DNA from: Ruminococcus sp.
GTDB lineage: Bacteria > Bacillota > Clostridia > Lachnospirales > Lachnospiraceae
Direction of reading: 5' to 3'
Assembly: GCA_020024635.1 (NCBI GenBank)
Contig: JAHHTL010000019.1
Coordinates: 1-43,855, forward strand
Length of the DNA stretch: 43,855 nt
Shown here in pieces: positions 8,616-17,196 of this stretch (positions are counted from its first letter, which is position 1; each line of letters starts with the position of its first letter). The notes under the pieces are model-generated. The model saw only the letters and a program-made list of their open reading frames with translations. It ran no database searches and was not told the DNA's origin. The translations under genes and the position numbers were made by a program.

Positions 8616-8667
8616 ATTACTAGCGGTTCTAGTTAAAATAACTACGGGAGAACTTCATTCCCGTATG
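8600..8667 (-). promoter_or_regulatory. Fluoride riboswitch (crcB motif)
   Basis: On the minus strand the leader reads CGGGA-AUGAAGUUC-UCCCG (first stem and loop), an inserted hairpin UAGUUA/UAACUA, then AACCGCU-AGUAAU-AGCUGAUGACUUCUGC. This matches the crcB-motif skeleton (GAUG...GUUC loop, ACGCU...AGC stem, UGAUGACUCCUAC 3' end). The pseudoknot is preserved by covariation: loop GAAGU pairs with ACUUC, where the well-studied Bacillus example as I recall it has GGAGU/ACUCC. The overlapping terminator indicates a transcriptional ON switch for the antiporter and the following cation transporter. Confidence 0.92.
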
Positions 8668-8671
8668 TAAG

Positions 8672-8701
8672 ATAATAACAAATATTGCGAGCAAATGTCA
8701 A
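8672..8701 (-). promoter_or_regulatory. Promoter of the fluoride-response operon
   Basis: A consensus TTGACA (8696-8701) and TATTAT (8672-8677) are separated by 18 bp on the minus strand. Transcription would begin at about 8665-8667, directly at the 5' edge of the aptamer. Confidence 0.8.
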
Positions 8702-8726
8702 TCTTTAAATCCTTTATTACTCCCAA

Positions 8727-9308
8727 CTATTTCAAACTATTTTTTAAACTCTCCACAGCTTTTTCTTTTAATTCTTTTGTGTGTAGATTTTCTTCATCTT
8801 TAAATTCTGGAACAACCTTATCTCCGTCTGTGTAAAAATACATCGTATCTCTTCCCATTTGTCTACCACGTTCTGTATGCTTATCGAGTGCGTAATCCGG
8901 TATTTCAAATTCATAGCCACTCTCAAATTTAAATTCTTGTAGATTTTGATAATAGCTGCTAGAACGTTCTTTTTGACAACGGCATAAATATCTTATCATC
9001 TGCACAAACGGAAGTTGCCGATCTGCACTTTCACGATCGTATAAATCTTTTGCCTTGTAATATGCATATACGATTGGAGCAGATTTTAAGTCACCAAATC
9101 CTATATCCTCCATGGCAATCATAATCAATCTCCGCCACATAAGATCTTCCAACTCTGGACTTGTTCGATAAAGCTCATACGCTGCATCTATAGCATCTTC
9201 TTCCAATCCTCTTCGAATTGCTTTCTGAAGCATAGATGGAACTTCATCTGCTGCAAATCCACTAATTGTTTTTGATTCAAGCCATGGGCTATTTACATTC
9301 ATTTTCAT
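8727..9308 (-). CDS. Stand-alone RarA/MgsA C-terminal-domain-like protein
   Basis: This 193-residue soluble protein resembles the C-terminal oligomerisation region of RarA/MgsA replication-associated AAA+ ATPases. Recognisable features are a helix with DAIDAAYEL, the family-like RRLIMIAMEDIGFGD stretch (about 59-73), and a distal DYALDKHTERGRQMGRD element. No Walker A or B motif is present and the protein is far shorter than a full RarA (about 430 residues), so the ATPase part is absent rather than displaced. It starts 20 bp downstream of a sugar ABC permease gene, behind its own GGAGAA site, and is the last gene of that operon. Its role there is unknown. A protein-interaction or DNA-related function is possible. 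I see no frameshift or remnant of the missing part. Confidence 0.65.
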   Translation of the reverse strand: MKMNVNSPWLESKTISGFAADEVPSMLQKAIRRGLEEDAIDAAYELYRTSPELEDLMWRRLIMIAMEDIGFGDLKSAPIVYAYYKAKDLYDRESADRQLPFVQMIRYLCRCQKERSSSYYQNLQEFKFESGYEFEIPDYALDKHTERGRQMGRDTMYFYTDGDKVVPEFKDEENLHTKELKEKAVESLKNSLK

Positions 9309-9328
9309 AATTATTTTCTCCTTTTAAT

Positions 9329-10168
9329 CTAACCTTTTAATGCTCCGTCGCTAAGACCTTTCTCTACTTTTTCCTGTGCTACAATGTAGAATATAATTGT
9401 TGGAATAATGCATAGTATAATTGCAGCAAATGTAATAGAATACAAGGTTCCAGAATCTCCTTTAAATAAAAGCAATGCAACGGAAATCGTTCTTTTGGCC
9501 TTCTCCGTTATTAAAACATTTGCCAATGCCAATTCGTTATAAACAGCCAAAAATGTTACTATAGAGCAAGTAGCTATACTTGGTTTCGCCACAGGTGCTA
9601 TAATTCGGAAGATCGTTTGTATCAGTCCTGCCCCATCGATTGCAGCCGATTCATCTAATTCTGCGCTAATATCCGATATTGCACCTGTGAGAATAAAAAA
9701 CGACATCGGCATATTAATAGCTGCGTACAACAGCATGAGCACAAACATATTGTTTTGTCCATGAATTGCATTTACATTCTGTACAATTGGTACAACAGCA
9801 CACTGAAGTGGAACCATCAATGCAGCCATTACATAAAGCGTTACCGTATTCGTAAATAATATTCGTTGACGTGCCACTACATAGGCCAATGGGATCACAA
9901 GAATCAGCATAATAACCACAGTTCCGATTGATACAAATAATGAGTTTAAGATTGCTTTTAGAATTCCTGTCATCTCATTAGCGACAATGTAATTCGAAAA
10001 ATTCGGTGTCATGGTCGGTAAGAAATAGTTTGAAAAAATCTCCGAATCATTTTTCACCGAAGAAATCATCGTGAAATAGAGGGGAAATATAGATACAATC
10101 AGCCAAATCAAAGCAATCAGCCAATACATTATATTTCCAATTTTCATTTTTCTTTTCATCTGCGCCAT
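9329..10168 (-). CDS. CUT1 sugar ABC transporter permease (MalG-like)
   Basis: This 279-residue permease has six predicted membrane helices. The cytoplasmic EAA loop, which contacts the ATPase, reads ELDESAAIDGAG ... IAPVAKP (about 165-195). The N-terminal helix is followed by the MalG-type extracytoplasmic segment, and the C-terminus ends in GLSDGALKG, a tail typical of MalG-type subunits. Its start overlaps the MalF-like gene by 13 bp. It forms the inner-membrane channel with the MalF-like partner and receives substrate from the lipoprotein encoded upstream. No ATPase gene lies in the operon. Confidence 0.93.
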   Translation of the reverse strand: MAQMKRKMKIGNIMYWLIALIWLIVSIFPLYFTMISSVKNDSEIFSNYFLPTMTPNFSNYIVANEMTGILKAILNSLFVSIGTVVIMLILVIPLAYVVARQRILFTNTVTLYVMAALMVPLQCAVVPIVQNVNAIHGQNNMFVLMLLYAAINMPMSFFILTGAISDISAELDESAAIDGAGLIQTIFRIIAPVAKPSIATCSIVTFLAVYNELALANVLITEKAKRTISVALLLFKGDSGTLYSITFAAIILCIIPTIIFYIVAQEKVEKGLSDGALKG

Positions 10169-11058
10169 TTCACCTCTCTCTCCTTAAAGATTGCATTTAC
10201 AACTGCAGTAATGATCAAGCATAAAATAATGGTCATAATTGCAATTGCATTTGCATATCCAAATTGACTTCCCGAAAAAGCCGCTGAGTAAAGCAATGTA
10301 CTTGGAAGCTGCGTCACATTTCCTGGACCACCACCTGTTAATCCCATAACCAAATCAAAGATTTTAAAAGCACCTGTCAGAACAAAAACGACTGACACTT
10401 TCAAGGTACCCTTCATCATAGGAAGTGTAACGTACCTAAGTTTCTGCCATGCTGTTGCCCCATCAAGTTCTGCTGCCTCATAAACATCTGATGGCAATGA
10501 TGCCATTCCTGACGACAACAAAATCATTTGAAATCCCACATCATTCCATACACTTACAAAAGCAACTCCAAGCATTGCCGTATTCATATTTCCTAATACA
10601 TTGATATTTTCAGCAATATGGAGCTTTTCTAGCAACATTGGAAAAGGACCAATTTGAGGAAAAAAGATGAATGTAAACATCAAACCAATTGCTACCCTGT
10701 TAATTAAAACCGGAATAAAATAAAAAACCCGAAACAAACGCTGTCCTCTAAATTTTTTATTAATAACGGTTGCCAGAAAAAATGCCAGTGGAATTGTAAA
10801 TACAAGTCCAAAGGTCATCAGAATCAGAATATTTTTCACTGCATACTGTGCAGCATAATCGGTAAAAAATTTTGAGTAATTTTGTATTCCTACAAAAGTC
10901 ATTGGTGAATTTGGTACACCGTTCCATTCAAAGAAAGAGGTTACAACCATATTTCCAATTGGATAAATAATCGCACACGTATATAAAAGCAATGCTGGCA
11001 AAGCCAGCATAACTGCTTTTAACACCACTTTTTTTCTAACAATTTTTCTCCTTTGCAT
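10156..11058 (-). CDS. CUT1 sugar ABC transporter permease (MalF-like)
   Basis: This 300-residue permease has six helices. The EAA loop is DVYEAAELDGATAWQKLRYV, followed by TLPMMKG (about 190-217). A periplasmic loop contains VVTSFFEWNGVP, a hallmark of MalF-type subunits of carbohydrate uptake systems. The gene starts 11 bp after the binding-protein gene behind an AGGAGG site. It is the partner of the MalG-like subunit. The substrate is probably an oligosaccharide or sugar derivative, but nothing in the window identifies it. Confidence 0.93.
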   Translation of the reverse strand: MQRRKIVRKKVVLKAVMLALPALLLYTCAIIYPIGNMVVTSFFEWNGVPNSPMTFVGIQNYSKFFTDYAAQYAVKNILILMTFGLVFTIPLAFFLATVINKKFRGQRLFRVFYFIPVLINRVAIGLMFTFIFFPQIGPFPMLLEKLHIAENINVLGNMNTAMLGVAFVSVWNDVGFQMILLSSGMASLPSDVYEAAELDGATAWQKLRYVTLPMMKGTLKVSVVFVLTGAFKIFDLVMGLTGGGPGNVTQLPSTLLYSAAFSGSQFGYANAIAIMTIILCLIITAVVNAIFKEREVKWRR

Positions 11059-11069
11059 TCGAATTCCTC

Positions 11070-12398
11070 CTACTTTCGGAGTACTTTTTCATATTCTGCA
11101 TTTAACGTTTTCGCAACATCTTTAGGACTTCTTCCCACAAACAGTGTCTGCATTTCAGATGCTGTTAAATCTGAAAGTGTAGCATCCCCAATATACGCAG
11201 GTAAGATTGTTGATATTTCTTCACAAGCACTATATGCATCTGCAAATTCTTTCATGAAATTGCATACTTTCGATTTGTCATATTGTACTTCTAATGGATA
11301 AACGCCTCCTCCCATTACTTGTGCACATCCGTTGAAAGTATCTTGGGAAAGTAATTTTGTAAGAAGTCCAACTGCCGCATCGTATTCTTTTGTCCCTGGT
11401 TTTGCGCCAATACAAAATCCTTCATATGTATCTGTATACCAAATATTTGCATACTCTGGTTTTTCTTTAAAACTCAAAAAATTGACACAAGAAATATCTG
11501 GTTCAATTTCCATATCCTGAATATTTGGCAAGGTAAAACTATACTCTAACAACATTGCTGCTTTCCCTTGTGCAAAATCATTCAGGCTATTATCAAAACC
11601 ATAGGAAACCGCATTTGGTCCGAATATTCCCTCGTCTATCAGTTCCTTTAGTCGCTCCAGAACTGACATCATCTTAGGATCCGTCCAATCCACCTCTTTT
11701 GATTTGAATTTTTCTACCATCTCTGGTCCATACATTTTTAATGCCAACTGTGTAAAAAGAAGCGTACATTTTGCTGTATCTTTTGCTGATACACTCAACG
11801 GAACAATTCCTTCTTTTATCAAGGTCGGAGCCACTTTTTCAAGATCTTCCCAAGTGGTTGGGATTTCCAATCCTAAGTCCTGAAATATTTTTTTGTTTAC
11901 AAACAGTGGTGCAGTTCCCAGGGCGTTTGGTATTCCATAAATCCCCTTCAGTCCCTGTCCTTCAAACGCATATCCTTCAAAAAATTTGTTATCTTTTGGC
12001 CCTGTCCACTCAGGCGAATTGACAATCTCTTCAAGGTTAGCCATAGTTCCATTTTTCGCCATCTCATATCTTGGCATTTCGTATGAGCAGATAAATAAAT
12101 CTGGAACATCTCCTGCTGCAATCATCGTCTTCATTTTTGACATATAAGACGCTGTATCTGTAATAGAAAGATCTTCAACTTCTACATTTGGATTTTCTTC
12201 TAAAAATTCGTCCACTTTTTCCAAATAGTACTGATCACGTCTATTATCAGGATTTGCATATCGTGACAAAAATGATATTTTTACCTTGTCTCCTTCTGCT
12301 TTCTCTCCACTTTCTTTCTTGGAAGATGTCCCCCCACAAGCAGTTAATCCAGCCACCATACATGCTACCAATGTCAGACACAATAATTTCTTTTTCAT
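11070..12398 (-). CDS. CUT1 extracellular solute-binding lipoprotein
   Basis: This 442-residue family-1 solute-binding protein begins with a lipoprotein signal peptide (about residues 1-21) ending in the lipobox LTAC with Cys21. The mature protein shows the family's paired lobes, with features such as MKTMIAAGDVPDLFI and GIYGIPNA near the ligand cleft. It captures the substrate outside the cell and delivers it to the two permeases encoded directly downstream. It is the first gene of the operon, with an AAAGGAGGAGG ribosome binding site, and is transcribed divergently from the YesM/YesN genes, a common arrangement in which the two-component system activates the transporter. Confidence 0.93.
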   Translation of the reverse strand: MKKKLLCLTLVACMVAGLTACGGTSSKKESGEKAEGDKVKISFLSRYANPDNRRDQYYLEKVDEFLEENPNVEVEDLSITDTASYMSKMKTMIAAGDVPDLFICSYEMPRYEMAKNGTMANLEEIVNSPEWTGPKDNKFFEGYAFEGQGLKGIYGIPNALGTAPLFVNKKIFQDLGLEIPTTWEDLEKVAPTLIKEGIVPLSVSAKDTAKCTLLFTQLALKMYGPEMVEKFKSKEVDWTDPKMMSVLERLKELIDEGIFGPNAVSYGFDNSLNDFAQGKAAMLLEYSFTLPNIQDMEIEPDISCVNFLSFKEKPEYANIWYTDTYEGFCIGAKPGTKEYDAAVGLLTKLLSQDTFNGCAQVMGGGVYPLEVQYDKSKVCNFMKEFADAYSACEEISTILPAYIGDATLSDLTASEMQTLFVGRSPKDVAKTLNAEYEKVLRK

Positions 12399-12512
12399 TA
12401 CCTGCCTCCTCCTTTACTTTTGTAAAATCTTATTGGATATATTTTATCAAAAAGCTTATTTATAGAACATGGAATTTTTTTCAACACTATGTACTTTTTT
12501 CATATATTTTGC

Positions 12513-12541
12513 TTGAAAAAGAATATTGCCATTGCTATAAT
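12513..12541 (+). promoter_or_regulatory. Promoter of the YesM/YesN genes
   Basis: TTGAAA (12513-12518) and a perfect TATAAT (12536-12541) are spaced by 17 bp, 34 bp upstream of the kinase start codon. The divergent intergenic region 12399-12574 also must hold the promoter of the sugar transporter, which I could not place with confidence. Confidence 0.75.
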
Positions 12542-12574
12542 TTTTACCAGAAACGGTAGGAAGAGGTTAGAATC

Positions 12575-14350
12575 ATGAAATTTTCTTCTATAAAAACTCA
12601 ATTAACAGCCATTTATACCACCCTTATTATCTTTTTGGTTATTTGTGTATCTATAATAGCAGAATTCTTAAGTTCCAATGCTTTAATAAATCGAAGTGTT
12701 CTTTCTGCCAATCGGGAACTACGCTTATTAAGTGAAAAATTAGAATTATTTGTTGAAAATACAGAGGGATTTTCTTTGTACTTGCTTCAGGTTCAAAACA
12801 ATGACTCTTTTCATGAACCTTCTGAAAGTTTTCAATACACCAGTGGAGTGTTGTCTTTTCTACAAGATTTTGTTTTCACTCATCCCATGATTGAGTCCAT
12901 TTCTTTCTATGATACCAGTGGTTCTGTTTTATTTAGCGATACAAAGACTAATTTTGTTGAGCTTCCAAGCCATAAAATTGAATATATCGAGGAATTTAAA
13001 AAAGAAGAACAAAATACAAAATGGACCGATTTTCACTATTTTGATTATCCTTCAAAATCAGACTCTCCAAAATGGGGGTGTTCTTTTTTGCGTAAAGTAT
13101 ATTCTTATTCTGGTAAATTTCTTGGAATCTTTGAACTAAATATCAGTGAACAATCCCTACAGTCCATTTATGATATTGCACTTGAAGATCACTACAATTT
13201 TTATATTCTCGATCATACAGACACTGTTGTATCCTCAAAAGAAAAAAGTGTATTACACCTGTCTTTCGAAGATTTGAAAGAACAATATCCACAAGAAACA
13301 GTTAGTCATCTCTTTCATTCTTCAAATAATTATTTATACTCCACATATACCAATGATAAATTAGGATGGACGTTTGTCAGCACACTCCCTCTTTATGAGG
13401 TTCTAAAAGAACCCCAAAAGCTTGTATGGAGCATCTTTGGTATCGGTTTTCTTTCTATTATTTTGGCACTTTTGCTACTAAACCGTTTAACAAAGCAAAT
13501 TACAGGTCCTCTAGTCAGCCTTACAAACACAGTAGGAAAAATAGCAGAAGGAAATTATAAGATCAAAGCAGATACGAGTACCCCAAATGAAATCGGTCTA
13601 CTGGCCAAACAAATTAACACAATGTCAACGAATACGTTGTGTCTGCTAGATACGATTGAAAAAGAAAGTGCTTTAAAAAGACAATTTGAATTTTCTTATA
13701 TTCAATTGCAAATGACTCCACATTTTCTTTATAATACTTTAGAAAGTATTTGCGGAATGATTGCCGTGGACGAAAAGAAAAAGGCCATCAAAATGATCCA
13801 AAATCTTTCCGTATTTTATCGAAAAATTTTAACTCGCGGCACTCCCATTGTTTCTATAAAACAAGAGTTGGAAATCACAAGATGTTATCTGGATATTCTT
13901 CGACAACGGTACTGTGAAATATATTCCTATGAATTTCGATTAGATCCACAGGTTGAGTCTTATTCTATTCCCAAATTAACCTTTCAGCCTTTTGTAGAAA
14001 ACGCCTTAATTCATGGAATTCTTCCCACCGGGAAAAATGGACATTTGATTCTATCTATCTTTTATGAACAACCGAATTTAAAAATTACGATTGAGGATAA
14101 TGGACAAGGCATGAAACAAGAAACTCTTGAAAATCTAAAGGTTTTACTAAAAGAGAAGAACCTTTTATCAAAAAAAGAATTGGGATTTGGAATTGTAGGT
14201 ACTTATCGTAGACTATCACTTTTTTTAAATGACCCTGACATCGAAATGGGGATTGATTCGTTCCCTGGGAAGGGAACAAAAATCACTCTGATTTTACCTG
14301 CAAAACAAGCAGAAACTTTACAAAAGGAAAGGGAGTATTCTTATGTATAA
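12575..14350 (+). CDS. YesM-type sensor histidine kinase
   Basis: This 591-residue kinase has a membrane helix at about 11-32, a large extracellular sensing region (about 35-280, probably a dCache-like fold), a second helix (284-303), a HAMP domain (about 304-356) and a His_kinase domain. The phosphoacceptor is His383 in LQMTPHFLYNTL, and an ATPase domain follows with FVENALIHGI and DNGQGM. This layout defines the LytS/YesM group that senses sugars or their transport in Firmicutes. The stop codon overlaps the start of the response regulator by 8 bp. It is divergent from the sugar ABC operon and probably responds to that transporter's substrate. Confidence 0.93.
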   Translation: MKFSSIKTQLTAIYTTLIIFLVICVSIIAEFLSSNALINRSVLSANRELRLLSEKLELFVENTEGFSLYLLQVQNNDSFHEPSESFQYTSGVLSFLQDFVFTHPMIESISFYDTSGSVLFSDTKTNFVELPSHKIEYIEEFKKEEQNTKWTDFHYFDYPSKSDSPKWGCSFLRKVYSYSGKFLGIFELNISEQSLQSIYDIALEDHYNFYILDHTDTVVSSKEKSVLHLSFEDLKEQYPQETVSHLFHSSNNYLYSTYTNDKLGWTFVSTLPLYEVLKEPQKLVWSIFGIGFLSIILALLLLNRLTKQITGPLVSLTNTVGKIAEGNYKIKADTSTPNEIGLLAKQINTMSTNTLCLLDTIEKESALKRQFEFSYIQLQMTPHFLYNTLESICGMIAVDEKKKAIKMIQNLSVFYRKILTRGTPIVSIKQELEITRCYLDILRQRYCEIYSYEFRLDPQVESYSIPKLTFQPFVENALIHGILPTGKNGHLILSIFYEQPNLKITIEDNGQGMKQETLENLKVLLKEKNLLSKKELGFGIVGTYRRLSLFLNDPDIEMGIDSFPGKGTKITLILPAKQAETLQKEREYSYV

Positions 14351-15932
14351 GGTACTAATTGTAGATGATGAATATTATATCCGTCAACGCCTAAGAACTT
14401 GTATCGATTGGGAACAGGAAGGGTTTTCGATCGGTGGATTAGCGCAAAATGCAACGGAGGCATTTAACCTACTCTCAGATGGTTCTTTTCGTCTTGCTGT
14501 CATTGACATATCCATGCCACAAAAAGATGGTTTAACCTTGATTCGTGAACTTTATGAAAATCAAATTGACACAAAAATCATTATTCTTTCTGGATATGGC
14601 ACGTTTGAATATGCTCAAAAAGCAATTACGTTTGGTGTGACTGAATATCTTCTAAAGCCCCTTGATGAGGACGAGCTTCTCACATCAATTCGTAAGATCA
14701 AAAAGCATCTAGATAAAGAACAAAAAAGTTATTTGATGAATCAGGAACGCTGTCATTCCAATTATTTATTAAACCTCATTCAAAAAAATACGTATTTTAA
14801 AACCATTCTTACCAATCAGCCCCTTCCTATTTTCAATCTCAGATCACTGGAACATAGCCTTGCTGATTACGATTTGAAAATAGGATTTCCTTATCGTATT
14901 ATGGTCTTTGACCTTGAAAGTAAATATATGCAAAGTTTATCTTTTGAAAATTTACGCCTATATCAATCCATTATAGGAAATGTAGTCTCTGAACTAGCAC
15001 AGAATTTTTTTCGTTTTGTCCATGCTTCAGATATTTATTCCCACGGTGTTTTGATTTTTGCATGTGAAAATGATCAGTCCCCAGAACTTTTGTCGCATTT
15101 GGATTCTCTTGTAAAACAAACAAAAGCGATATTGAATCTTGATATCTGTTTGGGTTGTAGTGACGTATTTTCCTTATCTTTAGAAGAACTAAATGCACAA
15201 TACCACTATGCACTTCGCGCCTATGTGCAAAGCAATCTACAAAAAAGATCCTATGTTGTGTTTGATTCTGCGAAACAATCTACGTCCCTTTCTTTTTCCG
15301 TTGACATGATTTTAGAGAAAATCAAAGTCCTTGTTTCCTCTAAAGATGAATCTGGTCTGTGTGATGCTATGGATGAACTTTTTATGCGACTTGAGCAAGA
15401 CGCTTTCTCTTTCTTCTCTCTAGATCAGACGTTATTTAAATTAATTACGAACTGTTCTCTTGGATTAGATACGGATCTCGGATTACCAGATGATTTTTCG
15501 TTTCTTCTGGGATATAAAGAGCTTTTATTTACAGGATATGACTTACATTATATCAAGCAGATCATTCTACAACGCTTTCTTTCCATCCTTACAGCGAAAC
15601 ATGCACCTAGTGGAACCAAAGACATGCTGATTGATGATGCTATCGCATTTATCAATGAACATTATACGCAATACGATATGAATCTTGGATTGATTTCAAA
15701 AAATCTTTTGATCAGCCCATCCTACTTAAGTACGGTCTTTAAAAAAACAACCGGAATATCTATTAATCAATATATTACAAAACTAAGAATGGAAAAAGCA
15801 CAGGACTATCTCAAAAATAATCAACTAACCTTGACCGATATTGCACAAAAAATCGGATATAATGATTCCTTTTATTTTTCAAAAGTCTTCAAAAGATATT
15901 TTGGTGTATCCCCTTCTGTTTATAGAAATTAA
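14343..15932 (+). CDS. YesN-type response regulator with AraC DNA-binding domain
   Basis: This 529-residue regulator has an N-terminal receiver domain (1-125) with Asp55 in VIDISMPQ and Lys in YLLKPLDE, a long middle region (about 130-420) and a C-terminal AraC-type double helix-turn-helix (about 430-529). The latter includes SPSYLSTVFKKTTGISINQY and GYNDSFYFSKVFKRYFGVSP. These regulators bind direct repeats upstream of sugar-uptake genes. It overlaps and pairs with the YesM-type kinase. The probable target is the divergent binding-protein promoter at 12.4 kb. Confidence 0.94.
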   Translation: MYKVLIVDDEYYIRQRLRTCIDWEQEGFSIGGLAQNATEAFNLLSDGSFRLAVIDISMPQKDGLTLIRELYENQIDTKIIILSGYGTFEYAQKAITFGVTEYLLKPLDEDELLTSIRKIKKHLDKEQKSYLMNQERCHSNYLLNLIQKNTYFKTILTNQPLPIFNLRSLEHSLADYDLKIGFPYRIMVFDLESKYMQSLSFENLRLYQSIIGNVVSELAQNFFRFVHASDIYSHGVLIFACENDQSPELLSHLDSLVKQTKAILNLDICLGCSDVFSLSLEELNAQYHYALRAYVQSNLQKRSYVVFDSAKQSTSLSFSVDMILEKIKVLVSSKDESGLCDAMDELFMRLEQDAFSFFSLDQTLFKLITNCSLGLDTDLGLPDDFSFLLGYKELLFTGYDLHYIKQIILQRFLSILTAKHAPSGTKDMLIDDAIAFINEHYTQYDMNLGLISKNLLISPSYLSTVFKKTTGISINQYITKLRMEKAQDYLKNNQLTLTDIAQKIGYNDSFYFSKVFKRYFGVSPSVYRN

Positions 15933-15960
15933 ATACTTAAAAACCAAGGAGTAGAAAACA

Positions 15961-16989
15961 ATGAATTTAGAATTTGAAAAAAAATTACCTATCCCTGCAC
16001 AGGTGAAAGAGGAATATCCTCTTTCCAAAGAGCAAGCCTTAATCATAGAAAAAAGAAATCAGGAAATTGCTGATATCTTCAAAGGAAACTCAAAAAAACT
16101 CCTTTTTATTATTGGTCCTTGTTCCGCAGACAACGAAGATAGTGTTTTAGATTATGTCACTCGTCTTGTCCAAATTCAAGAAAAGGTAAAGGATCATATT
16201 TACATCGTACCTCGTATTTATACTAACAAGCCAAGAACAACCGGGGCTGGGTATAAGGGAATGTTGCATCAACCAGATCCTAACAAAAAACCGGATGTAT
16301 ACAAAGGATTGGTCGCCATTCGAAAGCTTCATATGCGTGTATTAAAAGAAACGGGATTTTCTTGCGCAGATGAAATGTTATATCCGGAGAACTATCGCTA
16401 CTTAAATGATGTATTAGCTTATATTGCTGTTGGCGCCCGCTCTGTAGAAAATCAGCAGCACAGACTGACTGCAAGTGGAATTGATGTGCCTGTTGGCATG
16501 AAAAATCCAACCAGCGGAGATATTTCTGTTATGATGAACGCCATTACAGCTGCCCAGCAGAACCATTCCTTTATCTATCGCGGATGGGCAGTCCATTCCC
16601 ATGGGAACCCTTTGGCTCATGCTGTTTTAAGAGGATATGTAAATAAACATGGACAAGTTCAACCAAACTATCACTACGAAGATTTACTGAATTTATCGGA
16701 AAGTTATACCAACTATAAGGTATCCAACCCTGCTGTTATTATCGATACCAATCATGCAAATTCCGGGAAAAAATTTTACGAACAACCTCGAATTGCAAAG
16801 GAAGTGGTACATAGTTGCAAACAAAATTCCAACATTCGTAATCTGGTAAAAGGTTTCATGATTGAAAGCTATCTTGAAGAGGGTTGCCAGTCTATCACAG
16901 GTGGGGTATATGGAAAATCTATTACAGATCCTTGCCTTGGCTGGGCAGACACAGAAAAATTAATTTTGGAAATTGCGGAATTACTTTGA
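15961..16989 (+). CDS. aroF: 3-deoxy-7-phosphoheptulonate synthase (DAHP synthase, class I)
   Basis: This enzyme condenses phosphoenolpyruvate with erythrose 4-phosphate, the first step of the shikimate pathway to aromatic amino acids. The 342-residue length fits the AroF/G/H type that carries feedback regulation in the barrel. Family segments are present in order: GPCSADNEDSV (about 52-62), PRTTGAGYKGM, GARSVENQQHR, GMKNPTSGD, IDTNHANSGKK and the C-terminal MIESYLEEG. It starts 28 bp after the YesN-type regulator behind CAAGGAG, with no terminator between them. Which aromatic amino acid inhibits it cannot be told by eye, so the symbol among aroF/G/H is conventional. Confidence 0.93.
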   Translation: MNLEFEKKLPIPAQVKEEYPLSKEQALIIEKRNQEIADIFKGNSKKLLFIIGPCSADNEDSVLDYVTRLVQIQEKVKDHIYIVPRIYTNKPRTTGAGYKGMLHQPDPNKKPDVYKGLVAIRKLHMRVLKETGFSCADEMLYPENYRYLNDVLAYIAVGARSVENQQHRLTASGIDVPVGMKNPTSGDISVMMNAITAAQQNHSFIYRGWAVHSHGNPLAHAVLRGYVNKHGQVQPNYHYEDLLNLSESYTNYKVSNPAVIIDTNHANSGKKFYEQPRIAKEVVHSCKQNSNIRNLVKGFMIESYLEEGCQSITGGVYGKSITDPCLGWADTEKLILEIAELL

Positions 16990-16996
16990 TTGTTTT

Positions 16997-17024
16997 TTGA
17001 TCTGTTCTATGTTACAATTATAAA
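16997..17024 (+). promoter_or_regulatory. Promoter of the thiamine-precursor transport operon
   Basis: TTGATC (16997-17002) and TATAAA (17019-17024) are 16 bp apart, just before the TPP aptamer. The match is moderate. Confidence 0.5.
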
Positions 17025-17031
17025 AAATTAA

Positions 17032-17113
17032 TAGGGGAGCTTGTGTGACAGGCTGAGAGGAAATTTTCAATTTCGACCCATAACCTGATTTGGATAATGC
17101 CAACGTAGGGATT
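17032..17113 (+). promoter_or_regulatory. TPP riboswitch (THI element)
   Basis: The aptamer begins at GGGGAGC, contains the conserved CUGAGA (17053-17058) and the 3' block ACCUGAUUUGGAUAAUGCC followed by AACGUAGGGA (17083-17111). These invariant elements form the pyrimidine- and pyrophosphate-binding arms. It lies upstream of a terminator and the ThiXYZ-type genes, so thiamine pyrophosphate should shut the operon off. Confidence 0.96.
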
Positions 17114-17136
17114 TATAAGAGTTATCTCACTTTGTT

Positions 17137-17163
17137 GACTGTCTTCATCTGACAGTCTTTTTT
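17137..17163 (+). terminator. TPP-riboswitch terminator
   Basis: GACTGTC and GACAGTC form a 7-bp stem with a 7-nt loop followed by six T residues. It is positioned between the TPP aptamer and the first gene of the operon, as in attenuation-type TPP switches. Confidence 0.9.
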
Positions 17164-17196
17164 ATTGATATCAAAAACTAGAAAGGATACTTTATC

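Noticed and set aside
8571..8667. Nickel/cobalt or manganese riboswitch in front of the antiporter and cation transporter
   Set aside because: A metal riboswitch would fit the cation transporter, but the conserved bases and the GAAGU/ACUUC pseudoknot match the fluoride (crcB) motif instead.
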